Of a stretch of DNA of 64,000 nt, positions 9,288 through 18,917 are shown piece by piece. The stretch's first letter is position 1. Each line of letters begins with the position of its first letter. The stretch is from positions 1 to 64,000 of the forward strand of contig NZ_JAHCAP010000017.1 of NCBI RefSeq assembly GCF_019634815.1, written 5' to 3'. The DNA comes from Dokdonella sp. (GTDB lineage: Bacteria; Pseudomonadota; Gammaproteobacteria; Xanthomonadales; Rhodanobacteraceae). The notes under the pieces are model-generated. The model saw only the letters and a program-made list of their open reading frames with translations, ran no database searches and was not told the DNA's origin. Both the position numbers and the translations under genes were made by a program.

Positions 9288-11131
9288 ACGCCGCGGCGCC
9301 TGCGCTGCACATCGCTCTGGTCGGCAATCCCAATTGCGGCAAGACCGCGCTGTTCAATCGATTGACTGGCGGCCGCGCCAAGGTCGCCAACTATGCCGGC
9401 GTGACGGTCGAGCGCAAGGAAGGCCGGCTGCTCACGCCCGCGGGACGCGCCGCGCGCGTGCTGGATCTGCCCGGCGCCTACAGCCTTGATGCGACCAGCC
9501 CCGACGAGATGATCACGCGCGATATCTGCGCAGGTCGTCACGCCGACGAGGCCGCGCCCGACTTGATCGTGTGCGTGCTCGATGCAACCAATTTGCGTCT
9601 GCACCTGCGCTTCGTGCTTGAGCTCAAGCGGCTGGGTCGGCCGATGGTGGTCGCGCTCAACATGATGGATGTCGCGCGCAAGCGCGGCATCGACATCGAT
9701 GTCGATGCCCTGCAGGCGGCACTCGACCTTCCGATCGTCACTACCGTGGCGGTCAAGCAGGGCGGCGCGGCGGACTTGCTCGCGCAGCTCGATGTCCAGG
9801 TGGCGCAGCCGTCCGCGGCCCCCGATCCAACGGTCGATCTGCATGCGCAGGTACGCAGCCTGCTCGCGGCAGCGGTGAAAATGCCGCGTGCCACGTCGAT
9901 CATCGACGACGGCATCGATGCGGTGGTGCTGCATCGGGTCGGCGGATTGGCAATCCTCGCCGCCGTGATGTTCCTGATCTTCCAGGCCGTGTTCAGCTGG
10001 GCGGCGCCGCTGCAGGATGCGGTCGCGGCCACGGTGGCGATCTGTGGCGATTGGGTCGGCGGCCTGCTCACGTCGATGCCGCTGCTGCAAAGCCTCGTTA
10101 CCCACGGTATTTTCGCGGGATTGGGCACGGTGCTGGAGTTCCTGCCGCAGATCCTCGTGCTGTTCCTGTTCATCCTCCTGCTCGAGGAATCAGGCTACCT
10201 GCCGCGTGCTGCGTTCCTGCTCGATACCTTGATGTTTCGCGTCGGCCTGACCGGACGCGCCTTCATTCCGCTGCTGTCGAGTTTCGCCTGCGCGATTCCC
10301 GGGATCATGGCGACGCGCAGCATCGCTGATCCGCGCGATCGCCTGACCACGATTCTGGTCGCGCCGCTGATGACCTGTTCGGCGCGACTGCCGGTGTATA
10401 CCTTGCTGATTGCCGCCTTCATTCCACGCCACGACGTGCTGGGCGTGTTCAATCTGCAAGGCGTCGTGTTGTTCGTGCTGTATTTCGCCGGCATTGCCAG
10501 CGCGCTGGTGGTGGCGTGGGTGATCAAGCGCCTGCGGCGCGATCGCAGTGAGCACACCTTGCTGATGGAACTGCCGTCTTACCGCGTGCCCGATCCGCGC
10601 AGCATCCTGCTCGGCCTGTGGGAGCGCGCGCTGATCTTCCTGCATCGCGTCGGCGGCATCCTGCTGTCGTTGACGGTGTTGCTGTGGTTCCTGTCGAGCT
10701 TTCCGGCCCCACCGCCCGATGCCAGCCTGCCGCCGATCGACTACAGCCTCGCCGGCCAGATCGGCCGCTGGATGGACCCCGTGTTCGCGCCGATCGGCTT
10801 CAACTGGCAGATCTGCGTCGCCCTGATTCCCGGATTGGCGGCACGCGAAGTCGCGGTGTCGTCGCTGGCGACCGTGTATGCATTGTCGGCGACCAGCGAA
10901 GAGGCTGCCGCGGCCGCGCTCGGCACCGCGATCGCCGCGCAGTGGTCGCTGGCCACCGCGTTGTCGCTGCTGGCGTGGTATGTGTTCGCGCCGCAGTGCA
11001 TGTCCACGCTCGCGGTGATCCGTCGTGAAACCAATTCCTGGCGCAATGTGTGGATCGCGGCCGGCTATCTGTTCGCGCTCGCCTACCTCGCCTCGCTGCT
11101 CGTTTATCAGCTCACGGTGGCACTGACATGA
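9284..11131 (+). CDS. feoB: Ferrous iron transport protein B (GTP-gated Fe2+ permease)
   Basis: A 615-residue inner-membrane Fe(II) transporter. The N-terminal G domain shows G1 GNPNCGKT, the G2 Thr in YAGVTVERKEG, G3 DLPGAYSL and G4 NMMD. A helical guanine-dissociation-inhibitor-like spacer follows, then the membrane domain with two Gate repeats (VGLTGRAFIPLLSSFACAIPG and LIPGLAAREVAVSSLATVY) and several hydrophobic helices. At about 615 residues it is the shorter FeoB form, without the long C-terminal extension of the enteric protein. It overlaps feoA upstream and the small Cys-rich gene downstream, each by ATGA, so the three form a tight operon. Confidence 0.96.
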   Translation: MNAAAPALHIALVGNPNCGKTALFNRLTGGRAKVANYAGVTVERKEGRLLTPAGRAARVLDLPGAYSLDATSPDEMITRDICAGRHADEAAPDLIVCVLDATNLRLHLRFVLELKRLGRPMVVALNMMDVARKRGIDIDVDALQAALDLPIVTTVAVKQGGAADLLAQLDVQVAQPSAAPDPTVDLHAQVRSLLAAAVKMPRATSIIDDGIDAVVLHRVGGLAILAAVMFLIFQAVFSWAAPLQDAVAATVAICGDWVGGLLTSMPLLQSLVTHGIFAGLGTVLEFLPQILVLFLFILLLEESGYLPRAAFLLDTLMFRVGLTGRAFIPLLSSFACAIPGIMATRSIADPRDRLTTILVAPLMTCSARLPVYTLLIAAFIPRHDVLGVFNLQGVVLFVLYFAGIASALVVAWVIKRLRRDRSEHTLLMELPSYRVPDPRSILLGLWERALIFLHRVGGILLSLTVLLWFLSSFPAPPPDASLPPIDYSLAGQIGRWMDPVFAPIGFNWQICVALIPGLAAREVAVSSLATVYALSATSEEAAAAALGTAIAAQWSLATALSLLAWYVFAPQCMSTLAVIRRETNSWRNVWIAAGYLFALAYLASLLVYQLTVALT

Positions 11132-11439
11132 GCGTCGCCGGCGTGGTGCAGGCGACGATCATCGGCGCGCTGCTGGCCTGGAGTGTTTGCAAGATCGCCG
11201 GCAAGCTTGCGCCGCAGACCATGCGTCGCCTGCAGGCACGCCTTGCCGATCTGCTTGCGGGAGCATGGGCGCCGATGTGGCTGCGAACGCGCGCCGTGCA
11301 CTGGCAACCGCGCAGCACGCAAGGCGGCAGTTGTGCCAGCAGTTGTTCGAGCTGTGGCGGCTGCGAGATGGCGACGCGCGTCGATCCACTTGCCCCGCAA
11401 GTCTTGCAGTTCCGACCGCGGCAAACGCGCGACGCCTGA
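11128..11439 (+). CDS. Small membrane protein with Cys-rich tail, FeoB-associated
   Basis: The ATG at 11128 overlaps the feoB stop (ATGA), giving 103 residues. An N-terminal hydrophobic helix (VVQATIIGALLAWSVCKIAG) is followed by a basic linker and the cluster GGSCASSCSSCGGC (four Cys in 11 residues). FeoB operons often end with a short protein of this layout, either a FeoB-associated Cys-rich membrane protein or the distinct winged-helix FeoC. This one is of the first type, without a winged helix. The Cys cluster may bind iron or sense redox state; that is inference. It is the third gene of feoAB. Confidence 0.7.
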   Translation: MSVAGVVQATIIGALLAWSVCKIAGKLAPQTMRRLQARLADLLAGAWAPMWLRTRAVHWQPRSTQGGSCASSCSSCGGCEMATRVDPLAPQVLQFRPRQTRDA

Positions 11440-11452
11440 GCCGGCGCCGCAC

Positions 11453-13060
11453 CTACATGCGGAACACGCCGAAGCGGCCGGGCTCGATCGGCGCATTGAG
11501 CGAAGCAGAAATCGCCAGGCCGAGCACGCGGCGGGTGTCGACCGGATCGATGATGCCGTCGTCCCACAGGCGCGCCGTGGCGTAGTAGGGGTGTCCCTGA
11601 TGCTCATACTGTTCGCGGATCGGCGCCTTGAAGGCTTCTTCCTCGTCCTTGCCCCAATGCTTGCCCGCGGCCTCGATGCCATCGCGCTTGACCGTGGCAA
11701 GCACGCTTGCGGCCTGCTCGCCGCCCATCACGCTGATGCGTGCATTGGGCCACATCCACAGGAAGCGTGCGCCATAGGCGCGACCGCACATCGCGTAGTT
11801 GCCTGCGCCGAAACTGCCGCCGACGACGACGGTGAATTTGGGTACGTGCGAGCAGGCGACTGCGGTGACCATCTTGGCGCCGTCCTTGGCGATGCCGGCT
11901 TGTTCGTACTTCTTGCCGACCATGAAGCCGGTGATGTTCTGCAAGAACACCAGTGGCACGTTGCGCTGATTGCACAGTTCGATGAAATGGGCGCCCTTGA
12001 GCGCGCTCTCGGCAAACAGGATGCCGTTGTTGGCGACGATGCCGACCGGGTAGCCCTCGATGTGGGCGAAGCCGGTGATCAGGGTCTTGCCGTAGCGTGC
12101 CTTGAATTCCTGCAGTTCGGAGCCGTCGACGATGCGCGCAATCACTTCGCGGATGTCGAAGGGCTTGCGTGTGTCGGCAGGCACGCAGCCATAGAGTTCG
12201 CTCGCTGCATGCAACGGTTCGCGCGGCTCGCCCAGGGCGAGAGTGATCTGCTTGCGACGGTTCAGGTTGGCGACGATTTCGCGCGCCATTTCCAGTGCAT
12301 GCGTATCGTTTTCGGCGAAGTGGTCGGCCACACCGGAGATCGCGGTATGCACGTCGGCACCGCCCAGTGTTTCGGCATCGACGATTTCACCGGTGGCGGC
12401 CTTGACCAGCGGTGGACCGCCGAGAAAGATCGTGCCTTGTTCCTTGACGATGATCGTCTCGTCACTCATTGCCGGCACATAGGCGCCACCCGCGGTGCAG
12501 GATCCCATCACCACCGCGATTTGGGGGATGCCCAATGCGCTCATGCGCGCTTGGTTGTAGAAGATGCGGCCGAAGTGCTCCTTGTCGGGGAACACCTCGT
12601 CCTGCAGGGGCAGGAAGGCGCCTCCCGAGTCGACCAGATAGATGCAGGGCAGGCGGTTCTCGAGCGCGATTTCCTGCGCGCGCAGATGTTTCTTCACCGT
12701 CATCGGGAAATAGGTGCCGCCCTTGACCGTGGCGTCGTTGGCAATCACCAGCACTTCACCACCTTGCACGCGACCGATGCCGGCGATCAGGCCCGCGCAG
12801 GGCGCGGCACCGTCGTACATGCCGTGAGCGGCCAGCGGTGAAAGTTCGAGAAAGGGCGACCCCGGGTCGAGCAAGGCGCGGATGCGCTCGCGCGGCAGCA
12901 GCTTGCCACGCTCGGTGTGCTTGCCGCGCGCCTTCTCGCCTCCGCCCTGCGCGGCCTTGGTTAGTTCCACGCGCCAGGCTTCGGTGGCCGTTCTGAGTTG
13001 GGTCGCATTGGCCTGGAACTCGGGAGAACGCAGGTCGAGCGTGGATTGGATGACGGGCAT
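11453..13060 (-). CDS. liuB: 3-methylcrotonyl-CoA carboxylase, beta (carboxyltransferase) subunit
   Basis: A 535-residue carboxyltransferase with two crotonase-like halves. The N-terminal half has [18 protein letters not shown] and the oxyanion site region [13 protein letters not shown]. The C-terminal half has [14 protein letters not shown] and the glycine-rich [20 protein letters not shown]. The [10 protein letters not shown] and NITGFMVG signatures are characteristic of methylcrotonyl-CoA carboxylase beta chains. It transfers CO2 from the biotin on LiuD to 3-methylcrotonyl-CoA. It converges with the feo operon with only 13 bases between stop codons. The alpha gene lies 5 kb away on the same strand. 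Confidence 0.95.
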   Translation of the reverse strand: MPVIQSTLDLRSPEFQANATQLRTATEAWRVELTKAAQGGGEKARGKHTERGKLLPRERIRALLDPGSPFLELSPLAAHGMYDGAAPCAGLIAGIGRVQGGEVLVIANDATVKGGTYFPMTVKKHLRAQEIALENRLPCIYLVDSGGAFLPLQDEVFPDKEHFGRIFYNQARMSALGIPQIAVVMGSCTAGGAYVPAMSDETIIVKEQGTIFLGGPPLVKAATGEIVDAETLGGADVHTAISGVADHFAENDTHALEMAREIVANLNRRKQITLALGEPREPLHAASELYGCVPADTRKPFDIREVIARIVDGSELQEFKARYGKTLITGFAHIEGYPVGIVANNGILFAESALKGAHFIELCNQRNVPLVFLQNITGFMVGKKYEQAGIAKDGAKMVTAVACSHVPKFTVVVGGSFGAGNYAMCGRAYGARFLWMWPNARISVMGGEQAASVLATVKRDGIEAAGKHWGKDEEEAFKAPIREQYEHQGHPYYATARLWDDGIIDPVDTRRVLGLAISASLNAPIEPGRFGVFRM

Positions 13061-13130
13061 GGGACGCGATCACGCAGGCGGAAAGACCCCGATGGTAGGC
13101 GATGGCGCCGTTGACGTCATCGCAAGGGTC

Positions 13131-13162
13131 GAAAAAGACATCGGCCGCGAATGCGGCCGATG
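13131..13162 (-). terminator. Rho-independent terminator after Ala-rich lipoprotein gene
   Basis: On the minus strand, a 10-bp stem (CATCGGCCGC with loop ATTC) is followed by TCTTTTTC, a clear intrinsic terminator. It lies 24 bases beyond the lipoprotein stop and before liuB, so it separates the two minus-strand transcription units. Confidence 0.85.
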
Positions 13163-13185
13163 CGGGTGCAAGGATGACGCGCGCT

Positions 13186-13680
13186 TCAGTGCTTTTCGCT
13201 GTGCGCCGCTTCGGTCGCGGCATCCTTGGCGTTCTTGGCGGTTTCGGCGACATCCTTGCCAACTTCCTTGGCGCCTTCCTTGATCTCGTGGCCGGCGGCC
13301 TTGGCAGCATCGACTGCGGCAGCTGCGCCTTCCTTGACGGCCGTGCCGGCTTCGTGGGCGGCATCCTTGGCAGCGTCGACGGCATTGCCGGCGGCTTCCT
13401 TGGCCTTGTCGGCGGCGTTCTGGGTCGCTTCGGTGGCGGCCGCATGGGCATCGGAGACTGCTTGCTTGGTGGCATCGGCAGCGTCGTTGACGGCAGTCTG
13501 CGCGGCAGTGACAGCGGCGGCGGCATCGGCCTTGGCCTTCTCTGCGGCAGCTTGCGCATCGGCCTTGGCCTTTTCAACGGCGGCGGCGGCTTCCTGGGCC
13601 TTCTGTTGCGTGTCGTCGCTGCAAGCGGACAGCGCGATGGCGAGCGCAGCAGCAATGGCGAGCGGCTTGAGGTGCTTCAT
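13186..13680 (-). CDS. Alanine-rich amphipathic-repeat lipoprotein
   Basis: A 164-residue protein. The signal peptide MKHLKPLAIAAALAIALSAC ends in the lipobox LSAC, which predicts lipidation at Cys20. The mature part is almost entirely Ala, Lys, Asp, Glu and Thr in loose heptad/11-residue repeats (KAKADAQAAAEKAKADAAAA and similar). Such composition predicts one long amphipathic helix or coiled coil, similar to LEA-like or Lpp-like envelope proteins. No catalytic motif is present. It lies downstream of the thiolase gene on the same strand and has its own strong terminator. Function unknown; a structural or stress-protective envelope role is a guess. Confidence 0.8.
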   Translation of the reverse strand: MKHLKPLAIAAALAIALSACSDDTQQKAQEAAAAVEKAKADAQAAAEKAKADAAAAVTAAQTAVNDAADATKQAVSDAHAAATEATQNAADKAKEAAGNAVDAAKDAAHEAGTAVKEGAAAAVDAAKAAGHEIKEGAKEVGKDVAETAKNAKDAATEAAHSEKH

Positions 13681-13754
13681 GTGCGTGGGTTCCTCGTTGG
13701 ATGACCGCGCCGGGATGGCACGGCCTTGAATCAGCAAGCAGGAGCGAAAACGGT

Positions 13755-14927
13755 TCAGGTCAATTCGATTGCGATCGCGGTGGCCTCGCCGCCGCCGATG
13801 CACAGCGAGGCGACACCGCGCTTGCCACCGCGCTGGATCAGCGCATGCAGCAAGGTGACCACGAGACGTGCGCCGGATGCGCCAATGGGATGGCCAAGTG
13901 CGCAAGCGCCGCCATTGACGTTGAGCTTGTCGTGCGGGACACCCAGTTCCTTCACGGGCGCCATCGCCACCACCGCAAAGGCCTCGTTGATTTCGAACAG
14001 ATCGACGTCGCCGACTTTCCAGCCGGCCTTGTCGAGCACCGCCTTGATCGCGCCGATCGGCGCGGTGGTGAACCATTCCGGGTCGTGCGCGTTGGTGGCG
14101 TGGGCAACGATGCGCGCCAGTGGCTTGATGCCGCGCTTGCCCGCTTCTTCGGCGCTCATCAACACGGCGGCCGCGGCACCGTCGGAAATGCTCGACGAAC
14201 TGGCCGCGGTCACGGTGCCGTCCTTGGAGAAGGCCGGCTTGAGCGTGGGGATCTTGGCGGGATCGGATTTGCCGGGCTGCTCGTCGGTCGTGTATTCGAC
14301 CTCGCCCTTGCGGGTGGACACTTTCACCGCAACGATTTCGCTGGCGAACGCGCCGGATGCGATCGCAGCTTGCGCGCGCTTGACCGATTCGGCCGCGAAT
14401 GCATCCTGCTGCTCCCGCGTGAAATCAAGCTTGCGGGCGGTGGCGTCCGCGAATACACCCATCGACTGGCCATCGTAGGGATTGGTCAGACCATCCCAGG
14501 CCATGTGATCGACCAGCTTGCCCTCGCCGTAGCGAATGCCGGTGCGCGCCGCGACCATGTGCGGGGCGTTGGTCATCGACTCCATGCCGCCGGCGACAAC
14601 CACGCTGGCCGAACCGGCCTTGATCAGGTCGTGGCCGAGCATGATCGCCTTCATTCCCGAGCCGCAGACCTTGTTGATCGTGGTGCAGCCGGCGCTCTTG
14701 GGCAGGCCGGCCGCGAGCGCCGCCTGGCGCGCAGGAGCCTGCCCGAGATTGGCCGGCAGCACGCAACCCATGATCACCTCGTTGACATCACCTGCGGCAA
14801 CGCCGCCGTGTTCGAGCGCGGCCTTGATCGCGGTCGCGCCAAGCGTGGGGGTGGGCACGCCGGTGAACTGGCCGAGCATGGAGCCGATGGCGGTACGTTT
14901 GGCACCGACGATGACGATATCGGTCAT
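13755..14927 (-). CDS. Acetyl-CoA C-acyltransferase (thiolase)
   Basis: The start is the ATG at 14927, preceded by GGAGG; an upstream in-frame extension exists but is unlikely. The 390-residue product is a degradative/biosynthetic thiolase. It shows the nucleophilic Cys in NKVCGSGMKAIML, the NVNGGACALGHPIGASGAR segment with the catalytic His, and the C-terminal SLCIGGGEATAIAIE with the second catalytic Cys. It can split acetoacetyl-CoA or 2-methylacetoacetyl-CoA, so it would follow the HSD10-like dehydrogenase in isoleucine breakdown and could also process acetoacetate-derived CoA from leucine. Substrate preference cannot be read from sequence. Confidence 0.92.
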   Translation of the reverse strand: MTDIVIVGAKRTAIGSMLGQFTGVPTPTLGATAIKAALEHGGVAAGDVNEVIMGCVLPANLGQAPARQAALAAGLPKSAGCTTINKVCGSGMKAIMLGHDLIKAGSASVVVAGGMESMTNAPHMVAARTGIRYGEGKLVDHMAWDGLTNPYDGQSMGVFADATARKLDFTREQQDAFAAESVKRAQAAIASGAFASEIVAVKVSTRKGEVEYTTDEQPGKSDPAKIPTLKPAFSKDGTVTAASSSSISDGAAAAVLMSAEEAGKRGIKPLARIVAHATNAHDPEWFTTAPIGAIKAVLDKAGWKVGDVDLFEINEAFAVVAMAPVKELGVPHDKLNVNGGACALGHPIGASGARLVVTLLHALIQRGGKRGVASLCIGGGEATAIAIELT

Positions 14928-15056
14928 GGAATCCTCCGGTAGGAACAGGTGGGCAGGCGCGACTGCGCAGGTGGAACGCCGATTATGCGCGCACTGTTGC
15001 AACGCGACAAACCGGGGTGGCTTGTTGCCTGCCGGGCAAGGGACTAGCCTCGACGC

Positions 15057-18000
15057 ATGGGGGGCAGGGGCTGGCATTGGCGTGGTTCGAAGACGTGGCG
15101 GGTCGTGCTTGCGGCCGGCTTGTGCCTGATTGCGGCCAGCGCGGTCGCGGACCAGATTCCGGGCATCGAGCGCATCCGCTTCCGCACCTACACGACGGTC
15201 AATGGCCTGCCACAGCCGACGATACGGGCAATTGCCCAGGACATCACGGGATTCCTCTGGGTCGGTACCCAGGACGGTCTCGCCCGTTTCGACGGCTATA
15301 CCTTCAAGGTCTATCGCCACGACCGCAACGACCCGTGGTCGCTGTCAGCCAACCATGTCACGGCACTGGCGGCCGACGAGGATGGCAGCCTGTGGATCGG
15401 CACCCAGGCCGGCTTCAATCATTACGATCCCGATCTGGACCGCTTCACTGCGCGCTACGCCGATCCGACGCACACCGACGCACTCGCATCGAACAATGTG
15501 ACTGCGCTGGCGCTGGATAGCCAGCGGCGCTTGTGGGTGGCGAGCACGGGGGGACGGCTGCAATGGCTGGATCGCGCCAGCGGCAGCTTGCACGACTCCG
15601 GCCTAGGCGAGCGCGCGCCCTTCCGCATGGTGCGCACGATGCGGGAACTGCAGGACAAGAGCCTGCTGCTGGGAACCCTCGATGGTGTCTGGCGCTTCGA
15701 TCCGGCTGCCAGGACTTTCGTTGAATGGCGCGATGCAGCGGGTGCCTCGCTGGATGTCTATGCACTGGCCCAAGGTGACGATGGCAGCGTGTGGATAGGC
15801 ACGGCAGAGGCCGGGCTTTACCGGTTTTCGGCAACAGGCAGCATGCTGGCGCATTACGAGCGCAATGGTGGCAACGCAGATGCCGATGAAGGTTTGCACG
15901 ACAACGCCGTGCGCGCCTTGTTGTTCGACCGCGAAGGCGGTTTGTGGATTGCCGGCAATGCGCGCGGCCTGGCCCGCATGGATCCATCGAGCGGGCGCTT
16001 TGACCACTATGCCCACGATGCGGGGCGACCTCAGACGGTGGGCGCAAATCGCTTGTGGAGCCTGTATCTGGACCGCAATGGGCTGTTGATCGTCGGCTCC
16101 TGGGTCAATGGTTTCAGCGTGCATGATCCGCGCACGCGCAGCTTCACCCAGATCGATGCCGTGCCGGGCGACACACGGACCTTGCCCGCACGCCCGGTCA
16201 AGACGGTTTACGCCGATCGTGACGGGACGCTGTGGATGGGCGTGCTCGAAGGCGGCGGGCTCGTCCATCTCGATCCGGCGCGTGGCGTGCTGCAGCGTTA
16301 CACGCACGATCCGAAGCGCGCGGACAGCCTGTCGCACAATTTCGTCCAGTACGTGACACGGGCCCGCAATGGTGGACTGTGGGTGGCGACCAATGGAGGA
16401 GGCATCAACTGGATGCAGCCCGGTCGCGATTCGTTCGAACACATTCGCCACGACCCCGCCAATCCCGACAGCCTGGCTTCGGACAATGTCCTGAGTCTGG
16501 TCGAAGGCCGCGACGGTACCTTGTGGGTCGGCACTGCCGACCGTGGTCTGGACGAGCGCTGCGCCGGGTGCAGCGCGTTCCGCCACCATGTCCACGATGT
16601 CGCAGACAGCGGCAGCATCGCCAGCGATTACGTCACCATCGTCCATGAAACCCGCGCGGGCGAATTGTGGACGGGAGGTCCGGCGGGCCTTGGGCACTAC
16701 AACCGGGCCAGCGAGCGCTTTGTGCGTTACCAATCCAATCGCGATGATCCGCGCTCGCTGGGAGCCGATTTCACCACCACGATCTTCGACGACAGTCATG
16801 GCAACCTGTGGGTCGGCACGCAGGGAGCCGGCCTCAATCAGTTGATCATCGAGGGGTCCGGGCGTGTGCGATTCGAAACCTTCGATACGCATTCAGGCCT
16901 CGCCGCCGATGCCGCCGGCGCGATCGTCGAGGACGCAAGCGGCAACCTTTGGACAAGTACGACCGTCGGCATCAGCCGCATCGACCCGAATCGACATGTG
17001 ATCAATTTCGGTCGCCAGGATGGCGCGCAGGATCTGGGTTACTGGATCAATTCCTCGGCACGCCTGCCCGACGGACGCATCATCTTCGGTGGTTTGGCCG
17101 GTGCTACGTTGTTTGATCCGACCAGGGTGATGCCGCCGCCGGTGCCAACGCCACTGGTCACGGGGCTTCTGGTGCAGAACGAGCCAGCCAAGCTGCAATG
17201 GCAAGTGGCGAATGCGCCCTTGGCAACCAGCTTGTGGCGGGGCCATGCCGCGTCGCTGGCCCACGATGGCAGCAGCGTCACCTTCGAGTTCGGCGCGCTC
17301 GATTTTTTCGCCGCCGAATCGATCCGATACGCCTACCAGCTCGAAGGGCATGACCGCCAATGGATCGAAACGCCGTCCAACCGGCGCTTGGCGACCTATA
17401 CCGACCTTGCGCCCGGCCGCTACACCTTTCGCGTGCGGGCGCGGCAGAGCGACGCGGACTGGAGCGAACCGTCGCCGGCGATCGACGTGGTCGTCCACCC
17501 GGCATTCTGGGAATCGCCGCTTGCCTATCTTTTGTACACGCTGATGGCAATGGCGACGTTCGCCCTTGCGGGACATCAGGTGCGTGCCGGAATGCGGCGA
17601 AGACACGCGGTCCAGGAGTCGATCCGTCTCAGCGAAGAGCGCCTCAAGCTTGCCTTGTGGGGTAGCGGAAGCGAAATGTGGGATGTCGATTTGCGCAGCG
17701 GAATCATGCGCCGCGACAATCAGTTGCAACACTTGGCGGTGTCGCACGAAACGACCAATCAAAGTCTCGTTGGCTATCGTCCGTTCGTGCATCCCGAAGA
17801 CGTCCAGCGGTTCGAGGATGCATTCGCAACCCATCTGCGCGGCCAGAGCGAGGCATTCGAGGCGAGCTACCGCACGCCCAACAAGGCGCACGAATGGGTC
17901 TGGGTGCTCACGCGCGGAAGAGTGGTCGAGCGTGCCGCCGACGGGCACGCCTTGCGCATGAGCGGTACCACCTCCGACATCAACGCGCTCAATCAGGCAC

Positions 18001-18899
18001 TGGCCGCCCTGCGTACGCTCAACGAACAACTCGAATCACGGGTCGAGCAGCGTACCGCCGCGCTGCAAAGCGCGAATACCGAGCTGCGCAGCACGCTCGA
18101 ACGCCTCACCTTGACGCAACGGCAACTGCTGGAGTCGGAAAAGTTGGCTTCGCTTGGCGGGCTGGTCGCCGGCATTGCCCACGAAATCAACACACCGCTG
18201 GGAATCGGCGTGACGGCGGCTTCGCATCTGCAGGAGCTGGCGCGCGGGCTGTCGCGTCGGGTCGAGTCCGGTTCGGTCAGTGATGCCGATCTGCAGGAAT
18301 TCCAGCAGGGTGCGCGGGAAAGCGCCGACATCATCCTGCGCAACCTGCGGCGTGCCGATCGACTGGTGCGCAGCTTCAAGCAGGTCGCGGTCGACCAGTC
18401 CAACGAGGACCGGCGCGTGATCGATCTGGGCGCGAATCTCGACGAAATCCTCACCACGCTGGGCCCAAGCCTGAAGAAGACGCCGCACCGGATCCAGCTC
18501 GACTGTGCTCCGGGACTGATTGTCGAAACAGCGGCGGGCGCGCTATACCAGATCGTGTCCAATCTGGTGATGAATTCGCTCACGCATGCCTTCGAAGACG
18601 GGCGCGCGGGCACGATCGACCTGCGGGCATGGCGCGAGGGTGGCGAGCTGTGCATCCAGTACGGGGACAACGGCATCGGCATGGACGAGGCGATCCGCGA
18701 ACGGATTTTCGAGCCGTTCTTCACCACCCGCCGTGGCCAGGGTGGTTCCGGGCTCGGATTGCACATCGTCTACAACCTGGTCACCCAGGTTCTGCTCGGC
18801 AGCATCCAATGCAGCAGTGCGCCGGGGCAGGGCGCGCAATTCCTGATTCGCTTTCCCGCCGTCGTGGCGCGCAATCAGCCACCCGGCGGCTCGGGCTGA
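15057..18899 (+). CDS. Two-component sensor kinase with periplasmic propeller domains
   Basis: A 1280-residue sensor histidine kinase. A signal/anchor helix (residues 14-32) leads into a periplasmic region of two seven-bladed propellers made of repeats such as GFLWVGTQDGLARFD and GSLWIGTQAGFNHYD (about 40-690). A Y_Y_Y domain follows (to about 810, with LAPGRYTFRVRA), then one transmembrane helix near 820-842, a PAS domain (865-975), a coiled coil, and a kinase core. The phospho-acceptor is His1042 in GIAHEIN. The ATPase domain has NLVMNSL, DNGIGMD and GGSGLGLHIV. No receiver is attached, unlike hybrid kinases of this type. The only nearby response regulator is the convergent HD-GYP protein, 18 bases beyond its stop. 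The ligand is unknown; these propellers often sense glycans. Confidence 0.9.
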   Translation: MGGRGWHWRGSKTWRVVLAAGLCLIAASAVADQIPGIERIRFRTYTTVNGLPQPTIRAIAQDITGFLWVGTQDGLARFDGYTFKVYRHDRNDPWSLSANHVTALAADEDGSLWIGTQAGFNHYDPDLDRFTARYADPTHTDALASNNVTALALDSQRRLWVASTGGRLQWLDRASGSLHDSGLGERAPFRMVRTMRELQDKSLLLGTLDGVWRFDPAARTFVEWRDAAGASLDVYALAQGDDGSVWIGTAEAGLYRFSATGSMLAHYERNGGNADADEGLHDNAVRALLFDREGGLWIAGNARGLARMDPSSGRFDHYAHDAGRPQTVGANRLWSLYLDRNGLLIVGSWVNGFSVHDPRTRSFTQIDAVPGDTRTLPARPVKTVYADRDGTLWMGVLEGGGLVHLDPARGVLQRYTHDPKRADSLSHNFVQYVTRARNGGLWVATNGGGINWMQPGRDSFEHIRHDPANPDSLASDNVLSLVEGRDGTLWVGTADRGLDERCAGCSAFRHHVHDVADSGSIASDYVTIVHETRAGELWTGGPAGLGHYNRASERFVRYQSNRDDPRSLGADFTTTIFDDSHGNLWVGTQGAGLNQLIIEGSGRVRFETFDTHSGLAADAAGAIVEDASGNLWTSTTVGISRIDPNRHVINFGRQDGAQDLGYWINSSARLPDGRIIFGGLAGATLFDPTRVMPPPVPTPLVTGLLVQNEPAKLQWQVANAPLATSLWRGHAASLAHDGSSVTFEFGALDFFAAESIRYAYQLEGHDRQWIETPSNRRLATYTDLAPGRYTFRVRARQSDADWSEPSPAIDVVVHPAFWESPLAYLLYTLMAMATFALAGHQVRAGMRRRHAVQESIRLSEERLKLALWGSGSEMWDVDLRSGIMRRDNQLQHLAVSHETTNQSLVGYRPFVHPEDVQRFEDAFATHLRGQSEAFEASYRTPNKAHEWVWVLTRGRVVERAADGHALRMSGTTSDINALNQALAALRTLNEQLESRVEQRTAALQSANTELRSTLERLTLTQRQLLESEKLASLGGLVAGIAHEINTPLGIGVTAASHLQELARGLSRRVESGSVSDADLQEFQQGARESADIILRNLRRADRLVRSFKQVAVDQSNEDRRVIDLGANLDEILTTLGPSLKKTPHRIQLDCAPGLIVETAAGALYQIVSNLVMNSLTHAFEDGRAGTIDLRAWREGGELCIQYGDNGIGMDEAIRERIFEPFFTTRRGQGGSGLGLHIVYNLVTQVLLGSIQCSSAPGQGAQFLIRFPAVVARNQPPGGSG

Positions 18900-18917
18900 C
18901 GGAGATCCGGATGCGGC

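Noticed and set aside
11183..12841. Long forward frame of 552 codons
   Set aside because: It is antisense to liuB, and its composition is that of a shadow of a GC-rich gene.
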